Source of the DNA: an uncultured Amaricoccus sp.
GTDB lineage: Bacteria; Pseudomonadota; Alphaproteobacteria; Rhodobacterales; Rhodobacteraceae
Length of the DNA stretch: 6,066 nt
Assembly: GCF_937858865.1 (NCBI RefSeq)
Contig: NZ_CALLYO010000632.1
Span: 1 to 6,066, forward strand
Direction of reading: 5' to 3'
This document shows positions 1 to 6,066 of the stretch, piece after piece. The notes beneath the pieces were generated by a model, which saw nothing but the letters and a program-made list of their open reading frames with translations, was not told where the DNA came from and searched no databases. The position numbers were made by a program, and so were the translations under genes. Numbering within the stretch: the stretch's first letter is position 1; every line of letters starts with the position of its first letter.

Positions 1-1806
1 GACCCGTTCGAGGTCATCGACCCGCTGCACTATACCGCGACCCTCGATGTCGCCGGTGGCGACGAGGCCCTGCGGCGGCGGCTCGAGAACGCCTCCGCGC
101 TCTGGAACGACCGGGAGCGGCCGGTCTCGGGCAACGGCGGGCTCCTCTCCAAGGCGCGCGGCGACTACCGGCGCCTGCTCGCCGCGCTCTATGCCGCCGG
201 CTACTATGGCCCGGAGATCAGCATCCGCGCCGACGGCCGCGAGGTCGCCGACCTGACCCTTGCCGTCGACTTCCCCGAGAACGTGCCGATCGCCATCCGC
301 GTCGTGCCCGGTCCCGAGTTCCGCTTCGGCCGGGCCGACATCGTCAACCGCCCGCCGCTCGAGGTGGACGAGAGCGACGAGGCGGACGGCGAGACCCCGG
401 AGTCGATCGGCTTCGCCACCGGCGAGCCGGCCTATTCCGGCGTCATCGATCAGGTCTCGGCCGTCTCGATCGAGCGATGGCGGCAGCTCTCGCGCGCCAA
501 GGCGCGGGAGACGGGGCGCGAGGTCATCGCCGATCACGCGAGCGACCGGCTCGACGTCACCCTTACCCTCGATCCGGGGCGGCCGGCGCGCTACGGCCCG
601 ATCTCGGTGGCCGGGCGGACGCGCGTCGACCCCGGCTTCATCCGCTACATGGCCGACCTCGAGGAAGGCGACGACTTCGATCCCGACGAGATCCAGGCGG
701 CGCAGAACCGGCTGATGCGGCTCGGCGTCTTCCGCTCGCTGCGCTTCGTCGAGGCGGACGAGATCGAGCCGGACGGCAGCCTCCCGATCGCCATCGCCGT
801 CGAGGACCGCCGCCCGCGCACCATCGGCTTCGGCGCCACGCTCTCGACCATCGACGGGCTCGGCGTCACCGCCTTCTGGCAGCACCGCAACCTCCTCGGC
901 CGCGCCGAGCAGCTGCGCTTCGACGCCGGCATCAACGGGCTCGGCGGCTCGCTCGACCCCGAGGAGTACGACTACAATCTCGGCGTCACCTTCACCAAGC
1001 CCGGCGTCTTCAACCCGGACACGAGCTTCATCACCTCGCTGATCGGCCAGCGGGTCAACTACGACACCTATCGCGAGCGGTCGGTCACCGCCTCGGCGGG
1101 CTTCTCGCGCCAGTTCGGCGCCCGGCTGACCGGATCGGCCTTCGTCGAGGCGTCGCGCGCCCGCTACGACGACGACTTCGGCATCCGTCACTTCACCACG
1201 CTCGGAATCGTCGGCAAGGGCGCCTACGACGAGCGCGACGACCCGCTCGACGCCCACCGCGGCTTCTATCTCGCGGTCGAGGCGCAGCCCTTCCACGAGT
1301 TCGTCTACGGCAATTTCGCCACCCGCGGCACGCTCGAGGGCCGCGTCTACCGATCCTTCGGCCAGGAGGACCATCTCGTCCTCGCCGGCCGGGCCAAGGC
1401 CGGGACCTACGTGGGCGCCGACGTGGCCGAGAGCCCGCCCGATCTCCTCTTCTTCGCCGGCGGCGGCGGCTCGGTGCGCGGCTACGCCTACCAGTCGATC
1501 GGCGTCGAGACGGTCGATGCCGACGGCGAGACGCAGACGAGCGGCGGCAAGGGGCTCTTCGAGGCGTCGGCCGAGGTGCGCTACCGCATCAACGACAGCT
1601 TCGGCGCCGTCGGCTTCGTCGACTCGGGCTTCGTCACCGAGAACTCCGACCTCTCGGGCGAGAGCGACCTGCGCACCGGCGTGGGGGTGGGGGTGCGCTA
1701 CTATACCGGCATCGGCATCCTCAGGGCCGACCTCGCCACGCCGGTCGACCCGCGCGACGACGACTCGACCGTCGCGCTCTACATCGGCATAGGTCAGGCG
1801 TTTTGA
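1..1806 (+). CDS. tamA: TamA: outer-membrane Omp85-family subunit of the translocation and assembly module, 5'-truncated by window edge
   Basis: TamA is the outer-membrane barrel partner of TamB; it helps insert a subset of outer-membrane proteins, including autotransporters. The frame is open from base 1, and 601 residues are visible before TGA at 1804-1806. Only the signal peptide and probably some 20-30 residues are missing. Visible domains: POTRA1 about residues 11-105, with the TamA-like stretch LLSKARGDYRRLLAALYAAG (48-67) and then YYGPEISI; POTRA2 about 107-195, starting at FRFG; POTRA3 about 198-272, starting at YGPISVAGRTRV. The beta-barrel runs from about 275 to 601. It contains a DERDDPLDAHRGFYL segment (410-424) and the Omp85 loop-6 motif VRGY (492-495, bases 1474-1485) after a glycine run. 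The C-terminus YIGIGQAF ends in phenylalanine, as expected of a beta-signal recognised by BAM. A GTG at 283 is internal, because conserved POTRA1 sequence lies upstream in the same frame. BamA is the main alternative, but three rather than five POTRAs and the adjacent tamB argue for TamA. Confidence 0.95.
   Translation, partial: DPFEVIDPLHYTATLDVAGGDEALRRRLENASALWNDRERPVSGNGGLLSKARGDYRRLLAALYAAGYYGPEISIRADGREVADLTLAVDFPENVPIAIRVVPGPEFRFGRADIVNRPPLEVDESDEADGETPESIGFATGEPAYSGVIDQVSAVSIERWRQLSRAKARETGREVIADHASDRLDVTLTLDPGRPARYGPISVAGRTRVDPGFIRYMADLEEGDDFDPDEIQAAQNRLMRLGVFRSLRFVEADEIEPDGSLPIAIAVEDRRPRTIGFGATLSTIDGLGVTAFWQHRNLLGRAEQLRFDAGINGLGGSLDPEEYDYNLGVTFTKPGVFNPDTSFITSLIGQRVNYDTYRERSVTASAGFSRQFGARLTGSAFVEASRARYDDDFGIRHFTTLGIVGKGAYDERDDPLDAHRGFYLAVEAQPFHEFVYGNFATRGTLEGRVYRSFGQEDHLVLAGRAKAGTYVGADVAESPPDLLFFAGGGGSVRGYAYQSIGVETVDADGETQTSGGKGLFEASAEVRYRINDSFGAVGFVDSGFVTENSDLSGESDLRTGVGVGVRYYTGIGILRADLATPVDPRDDDSTVALYIGIGQAF
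1791..1798 (+). promoter_or_regulatory. Probable ribosome binding site for tamB, inside the tamA 3' end
   Basis: The sequence AGGTCAGG contains two AGG cores, 9 and 4 bases upstream of the TTG at 1803; the first is at a usual Shine-Dalgarno distance. It is weak (no GGAGG). That fits translation of tamB partly by ribosomes finishing tamA at the overlapping TTGA (1803-1806). No ATG is visible in this frame near the overlap, and the next candidate, GTG at 1830, would remove the basic residues before the hydrophobic segment. Confidence 0.45.
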
Positions 1807-4800
1807 GGCGGATTCTGGCAGCGCTGGGCGTGCTCGTCCTCGTGGCGATCGCCGCGGTCGCCCAGGACGGCAGCCGCAGCGACAACGGCTTCCTCATCAA
1901 CCTGCTCGAGAACCAGCTCTCCACCCCCACCCGGCAGATCCGGCTGAGCGGGGTGTCGGGCGCGCTCTCGTCGCAGGCGCGGGTCGGGCAGATCACCATC
2001 TCCGACCCCGACGGGGTCTGGCTGCAGATCGACAATGCGGAGATCGACTGGAACCGGCTGGCGCTGCTGCGCGGGCGGGTGAACGTGAACCGCCTCAGCG
2101 CCGAGCGGGTCACCTGGCTCCGCCCGGCCAACGAGCCGGCGCCGGCGCGCGAGCTGCCGACGGCCGAGGCGCAGCCCTTCGCGCTGCCCGAGCTGCCGGT
2201 CTCGGTCCAGCTGCGCGAGCTCGCCTTTCCCGACATCCGCTTCGAGGAGCCGGTGTTCGGCCAGGCGGCGCAGCTCGCGGCCGTGGGCGCGCTCGACCTG
2301 GCCGGCGGGGCGCTCGACACCACGCTCGAGGTCACCCGCCGCGACGGACCGGGCGGACAGCTCGCGCTGAAGGCCGGCTTCTCCAACAGCACGCGGCAGC
2401 TCGATCTCGATCTCGCGCTGCGGGAGCCGAAGGGCGGGGTGGTCGCCACGCTGCTCAAGATCGAGGGCACGCCGGCCATCGACCTCCGCCTGCAGGGGTC
2501 GGGCCCGCTCGACCAGGTCGACGTGACCTTCAGCCTCGACGCGGACGGCGCGCGCATGGCGGAGGGCCTGGTCGCGCTGCGCGACACCGACGAGGGCCTC
2601 GGCTTCAGCGTCGACTTCTCGGGCGGGCTCTCGCCGCTCGTCCCGGCGCAGTTCCGCGACTTCTTTGCCGGGTCGAGCACCGTCCAGGTTCGCGGCGTGA
2701 AGCCGGCCGCCGGCGGACTGCGCATCGACACGCTCGACGTCGCCGGCGCCGCGCTGAAGCTCAGCGGCGGGCTCGAGACCGGCCCCGACAACTTCCTGCG
2801 CCGGCTCTCGCTCTTCGGCACGCTCGGCGATCCGCGCGGCCCGGCGCTCGTCCTGCCGGTGCCCGGGGGACGCACGCGCATCCATTCAGGCGTTCTGCAC
2901 GTCGACTTCGGCAACGCCAGCCGCTGGAACGGCCTTCTCGTCCTCGACCGGCTGGAGACGGCCGAGATCGAGATGGAGGACGTGACCCTGCGCATGGGGG
3001 GGCTCGCGAAGAACCTCGAGGATCCGGCGACCCGGACGGTCACCATCAACGTCGAGGGGCTCGCCACCGGCCTCTGGTCGCCCAAGCCCGAGATCGCCCG
3101 CGCCCTCGGCCAGCGGCTCGACCTCTTCGCCGACGTGGCGCTCAATCCCGGCGGGCCGATCGACCTGCGCCAGGTGCAGGTGAGCGGCAACGGCCTCTCG
3201 ATCTTCAGCGCCGGCCAGGTCGCCGACCTGACCTTCACCGGGCGGAACGCGATCCGCATCGCCGACCTCGCAGTCCTCTCCGGGCTCGCGAACCGTCCGC
3301 TCGGGGGCGCCGTCGACCTCCACGCCGACGGCAGCATCAGCCCACTGAGCGGCGGCTTCGATCTCACCTTCGACGGCACGACGAGCAATCTCGAGCTCGG
3401 CGACGAGCGCCTCGACCGGCTGATGGCCAGCGAGACGAGGCTGAGCGGGCGCGCGGTGCGCGACGAGGCGGGCATCCGCACCGAGGACCTCCAGCTCGCC
3501 AACCCGCAGCTCACCTTCGCTTCGAACGGGCAGATCTCCAGCAAGCAGACCGACATCGGCTTCGAGGCCGCGCTGACCGATCTCGCGCTCCTCGACCCGC
3601 GCGCCAGCGGCCAGCTGACGGCGACGGGGCGCGCGACCGGCGAGGGTCGGCCGATCCACGTCACCCTCTCCGCCGCCGTCCCGGAGGGCGAGCTCGTCGG
3701 CCGCCGCCTGACGGGCGCCAGGGTCGGCTTCGCCGGCCAGGTCGACGGCGCCGACATCACCGGCGCCCTCTCCGGCGACGGGGCGCTCGACGGGCTCGTC
3801 CTGCAGCTCGCCGCCGATCTCGCGGTGAGCGGCGAGAAGCGCGCCCTCTCGGGCGTCAGTGTCGCCATCGGCCCGAACCGGCTGACCGGCGAGATCTCGC
3901 AGGCTGGCGCCGACCCGGTCGAGGGACGCCTGACGCTCGACGCCCCCGACATCGCGCCGATCGCGACCCTCGCCCTCCTCGACGCCCGGGGCGCGGTCGA
4001 CGCCGACATCACGCTCGGCGCCTCCGACCCCGGGCAGGGCGTCGCCCTCACCGCGAGCGCCCGCGATCTCGTCGTCGGCACCAGTCGCGTCGGCAGCCTC
4101 GACGTCCGGGCGAACGTCGCCGACGCCTTCGGCCTGCCGCTGATCGACGGGACGCTCGCCGCCTCCGATCTCGCCGTCGCTGGCTTCGACGTCGCCTCGC
4201 TCAATGCTACCGCCCGGCATGCCGAGGGCGCGACCATGCGCTTCTCGGCCGACACCCGGCTCGCCGCCGGCACGCTCGCCGACCTCTCGGGCGAGCTGAC
4301 CCGGCTCGAGGGCGGCTTCACCGCCACGCTCGAGACGCTCCGCATCCGCCAGGACCCGGCCTCCGCCACGCTGACCGCGCCGGCGACCGTCACGATCCGC
4401 GGCGGGACGGTCGAGCTCACCCCGCTCGCACTCCAGGTCGGCAACGGCAGCCTGACCGCCCAGGGCAAGGTCGCCGAGAGCTTCGACATCGACCTGGCGC
4501 TCAGCCAGTTCCCGCTCGACATCGCGAACACGATCCGGCCCGACCTCGGCCTCGGCGGCACGGTCGACGGCACGGCCCGCGTCACCGGCCGGCGCGAGGC
4601 GCCGGACGTGCGCTTCGACCTGCGGGCGGCCGAGATCGTCTCCGCGACCACCCGGGCCGCCGGGCTGCCGCCCATCGCGGTCGACGCGACCGGCACCACC
4701 GCGGACGGCCGCCTCGCGCTCCGCTCGAGCATCTCGGCCACCGGCCTCTCCGCCACCGCCAACGGCTCGATCCCGCTCGGCCAAGGCGAGCTCGCGCTCG

Positions 4801-6066
4801 ACCTCGACCTCCAATCCTTCCCGCTGGCGCTCGTCGACCGCGCCGCCGGCAATCGCGGCCTGCGCGGAACGATCAGCGGCACCGGGCGCGCCACCGGCCC
4901 GCTCGCCGATCCCGCCGTGAGCTTCGAGCTGCGCGGCGAGGGGCTGACCGCCGAGATCCTCGCCGCGAACCAGGTGCCCCCCTTCGCGCTCACCGCGAGC
5001 GGCAGCTACCGCGGCGGGGCCATCGAGCTCGCCTCGGCGCGGGCCACCGCGCCGGGCGGCCTCGATTTGCAGGGCTCCGGGCGCATCCCCTTCGCCGGGC
5101 CGGGCCTCGACGCCAGCGTCTCGGGCGCGCTGCCGCTCAGCATGGCGAACCCGCTCCTCGCCAGCCGCTCGGCCGAGGCCTCCGGCCAGGTGCGCATCTC
5201 GGCCACCGCCCGCGGATCGCTGGCGGCGCCCCAGCTCGCCGGGACGGTGACGCTCGCCGGCGGCTCGCTCTTCGACCCGCAGACCAACATCCGGCTGCAG
5301 AACATGACGCTCGACGCCGCGCTAGACGGCAACGCGGCCGTCCTGCGCGGCTTCAGCGCCGAGGCGGTCGGCGGCGGCACCATCACCGCCCAGGGCAGCG
5401 TCGGCTTCGGCCCCGGCTTCCCGGCTGACCTCACCGTGCGGCTGAACGACGTGCGCTATACCGACGGCGTCTTCGTCGCCACGCGCCTGTCGGGCAACCT
5501 CGCGCTCACCGGAGCACTCGTCGGCCCGGGAGGGATGCTGTCGGGCAACATCGACATCGGCCGCACCGAAATCTCGGTCGCCGAAGGCCTCGGCGCCAAC
5601 GCGCAGGAGGCGCTCGATCAGGTGACCCACGTCCGCACCCCGCCGGCGGTGCAGGCGACGCTCGACCGCGCCGACGTCGGCGTCCCGCGCGGGGCCGAGC
5701 CGAGCGACCGCACCGGCATCGGCCTCGACGTCCGCATCAGCGCGCCCAGCCAGATCTTCGTGCGCGGACGCGGGCTCGACGTCGAGATCGGCGGGCAGAT
5801 GCGGGTGCGCGGCACGACCACCGACATCCAGCCGGTCGGCCAGTTCGACCTGCGCCGCGGCCGCATCCTCATCCTCGGCCAGCGCATCGACTTCGACGAG
5901 GGCTCGCTGCAGCTCGTCGGCAACCTCGACCCGCAGATCCATTTCGTGGCCGAGACCCGCTCCCAGGACGTCACCGCCATCGTGACGGTCCAGGGCCGCG
6001 TCTCGGCGCCAGAGATCACCTTCTCCTCCGAGCCTCCCCTGCCGCAGGACGAGGTGCTGGCGCGCG
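1803..6066 (+). CDS. tamB: TamB: AsmA-like inner-membrane/periplasmic subunit of the translocation and assembly module, 3'-truncated by window edge
   Basis: TamB bridges the inner membrane to TamA in outer-membrane protein assembly, and related AsmA-like proteins are implicated in anterograde phospholipid transport. From TTG at 1803 the frame has no stop for 1421 codons. Residues 1-3 are MRR, then a hydrophobic segment 4-20 (signal anchor or signal peptide), then NGFLINLLENQLSTPTRQIR and a GALSSQA...ITISDPDGVWLQI...DWNRLALLRGRV region typical of TamB N-termini. The body alternates polar and hydrophobic residues with recurrent Gly/Asp turns, consistent with a long beta-groove, and contains about 104-residue repeats (residues 900-1212). 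The conserved C-terminal TamB domain (DUF490) occupies roughly 1100 onward, with QPVGQFDLRRGRILILG (from 1343) and FSSEPPLPQDEVLAR (1407-1421) at the window edge. About 100 residues are probably missing. The start is chosen because it gives a basic-then-hydrophobic N-terminus, overlaps the tamA stop, and has purine-rich sequence upstream. No cysteine occurs in the visible protein. Family assignment is very secure; the exact start is likely. Confidence 0.95.
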   Translation, partial: MRRILAALGVLVLVAIAAVAQDGSRSDNGFLINLLENQLSTPTRQIRLSGVSGALSSQARVGQITISDPDGVWLQIDNAEIDWNRLALLRGRVNVNRLSAERVTWLRPANEPAPARELPTAEAQPFALPELPVSVQLRELAFPDIRFEEPVFGQAAQLAAVGALDLAGGALDTTLEVTRRDGPGGQLALKAGFSNSTRQLDLDLALREPKGGVVATLLKIEGTPAIDLRLQGSGPLDQVDVTFSLDADGARMAEGLVALRDTDEGLGFSVDFSGGLSPLVPAQFRDFFAGSSTVQVRGVKPAAGGLRIDTLDVAGAALKLSGGLETGPDNFLRRLSLFGTLGDPRGPALVLPVPGGRTRIHSGVLHVDFGNASRWNGLLVLDRLETAEIEMEDVTLRMGGLAKNLEDPATRTVTINVEGLATGLWSPKPEIARALGQRLDLFADVALNPGGPIDLRQVQVSGNGLSIFSAGQVADLTFTGRNAIRIADLAVLSGLANRPLGGAVDLHADGSISPLSGGFDLTFDGTTSNLELGDERLDRLMASETRLSGRAVRDEAGIRTEDLQLANPQLTFASNGQISSKQTDIGFEAALTDLALLDPRASGQLTATGRATGEGRPIHVTLSAAVPEGELVGRRLTGARVGFAGQVDGADITGALSGDGALDGLVLQLAADLAVSGEKRALSGVSVAIGPNRLTGEISQAGADPVEGRLTLDAPDIAPIATLALLDARGAVDADITLGASDPGQGVALTASARDLVVGTSRVGSLDVRANVADAFGLPLIDGTLAASDLAVAGFDVASLNATARHAEGATMRFSADTRLAAGTLADLSGELTRLEGGFTATLETLRIRQDPASATLTAPATVTIRGGTVELTPLALQVGNGSLTAQGKVAESFDIDLALSQFPLDIANTIRPDLGLGGTVDGTARVTGRREAPDVRFDLRAAEIVSATTRAAGLPPIAVDATGTTADGRLALRSSISATGLSATANGSIPLGQGELALDLDLQSFPLALVDRAAGNRGLRGTISGTGRATGPLADPAVSFELRGEGLTAEILAANQVPPFALTASGSYRGGAIELASARATAPGGLDLQGSGRIPFAGPGLDASVSGALPLSMANPLLASRSAEASGQVRISATARGSLAAPQLAGTVTLAGGSLFDPQTNIRLQNMTLDAALDGNAAVLRGFSAEAVGGGTITAQGSVGFGPGFPADLTVRLNDVRYTDGVFVATRLSGNLALTGALVGPGGMLSGNIDIGRTEISVAEGLGANAQEALDQVTHVRTPPAVQATLDRADVGVPRGAEPSDRTGIGLDVRISAPSQIFVRGRGLDVEIGGQMRVRGTTTDIQPVGQFDLRRGRILILGQRIDFDEGSLQLVGNLDPQIHFVAETRSQDVTAIVTVQGRVSAPEITFSSEPPLPQDEVLAR
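4500..5438 (+). repeat. Three tandem ~104-residue repeat units within TamB (protein-level repeat)
   Basis: Hand alignment shows three consecutive units starting at 4500 (309 nt), 4809 (312 nt) and 5121 (318 nt), or 103, 104 and 106 residues. Unit starts align as LSQFPLDIAN, LQSFPLALVD and SGALPLSMAN. Next come GTVDGTARVTG, GTISGTGRATG and GQVRISATARG. Midpoints of the first two are LPPIAVDATGT and VPPFALTASGS. The ends are LSATANGSIPL, LDLQGSGRIPF and ITAQGSVGFG. The sequence just before unit 1 (GSLTAQGKV, then DIDLALSQFPL) has the same unit-end pattern, so the array probably extends upstream in degenerate form. Similarity is at protein level with no long DNA identity, so these are old structural repeats of the beta-groove rather than recent duplications. 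Confidence 0.6.

Noticed and set aside
283..285. GTG as the tamA start, giving a 507-residue protein.
   Set aside because: The same frame is open back to base 1 and encodes conserved POTRA1 sequence. Starting here would remove POTRA1 and leave no signal peptide.
47..935. Short open frames in other registers over tamA (+ 47-256, + 260-715, - 204-419, - 645-935); another lies at + 1517-1792.
   Set aside because: They are Arg/Ser/Ala/Pro-rich and sit wholly inside tamA, whose frame shows POTRA and barrel motifs throughout.
1681..1695. GTGGGGGTGGGGGTG tract as a possible G-quadruplex or regulatory repeat.
   Set aside because: There are only two long G runs, and the tract simply encodes alternating Gly-Val in a beta-barrel strand. 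An intramolecular quadruplex needs four runs.
1801..1804. T4 run at the gene junction as part of a terminator.
   Set aside because: There is no stable hairpin immediately upstream, and the run lies inside the overlapping coding junction, where termination would cut off tamB.
1794..4814. Two abutting minus-strand open frames (1794-2885 and 2886-4814; 363 and 642 codons) in one frame.
   Set aside because: They are Arg/Glu/Ala/Gly-rich shadows in the register antisense to tamB codons, with no domain-like pattern. The apparent pair is one open stretch with a chance stop.
1721..4993. A 1090-codon open frame on the minus strand opposite the tamA end and most of tamB.
   Set aside because: Its protein is Ser/Arg/Pro/Ala-rich low complexity with no recognisable domain. 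Long antisense frames arise readily opposite GC-rich genes whose third positions are G or C. The + strand frame encodes clear TamB sequence throughout.
5006..6019. Overlapping minus-strand open frames at 5006-5434, 5322-5942 and 5618-6019.
   Set aside because: All lie opposite the conserved TamB C-terminal domain, overlap one another in different frames and have shadow-like composition.
1..6066. An undescribed system such as a defence island, mobile element or biosynthetic cluster.
   Set aside because: Every base is explained by two well-known envelope assembly genes with uniform composition, and there is no foreign or unexplained gene.

Overview
The window is entirely coding on the + strand. 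It holds two overlapping genes, both cut by the window edges: the 3' part of tamA (outer-membrane Omp85/BamA-superfamily protein) and the 5' majority of tamB (large AsmA-like inner-membrane/periplasmic protein). Together they encode the translocation and assembly module (TAM) of a diderm bacterium. The DNA is strongly GC-rich, with third codon positions almost always G or C. The POTRA and TamB sequence style resembles GC-rich Alphaproteobacteria, most likely Rhodobacterales. That placement rests on remembered family style, not on a search.

Layout. Bases 1-1806 are tamA, open from the first base. The signal peptide and first residues lie upstream, and three POTRA domains and a complete 16-strand-type barrel domain follow, ending in a C-terminal phenylalanine. 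The stop codon TGA is embedded in TTGA, whose TTG (1803) is the most likely tamB start. From there one frame stays open for 1421 codons to the window end. It stops inside the conserved C-terminal TamB domain (formerly DUF490), probably about 100 residues short of the true C-terminus. There is no intergenic space, RNA gene, mobile element, CRISPR array, or recognisable promoter or terminator.

How they work together. TamA sits in the outer membrane. TamB is attached to the inner membrane by its N-terminus, spans the periplasm as a long beta-rich groove, and contacts the TamA POTRA domains with its C-terminal domain. The pair helps insert certain outer-membrane proteins, and TamB-type proteins are also implicated in phospholipid transport to the outer membrane. 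The 4-base overlap implies co-transcription and probably translational coupling.

This is a conserved housekeeping envelope locus, and I see no sign of a new system. The points worth a second look are the TTG start in the TTGA overlap, a clear ~104-residue repeat in tamB, an AVA-Q site after the tamB hydrophobic segment, and the unusual residue composition of the two proteins. Many long open frames on the minus strand, the longest 1090 codons, are compositional shadows of these genes.
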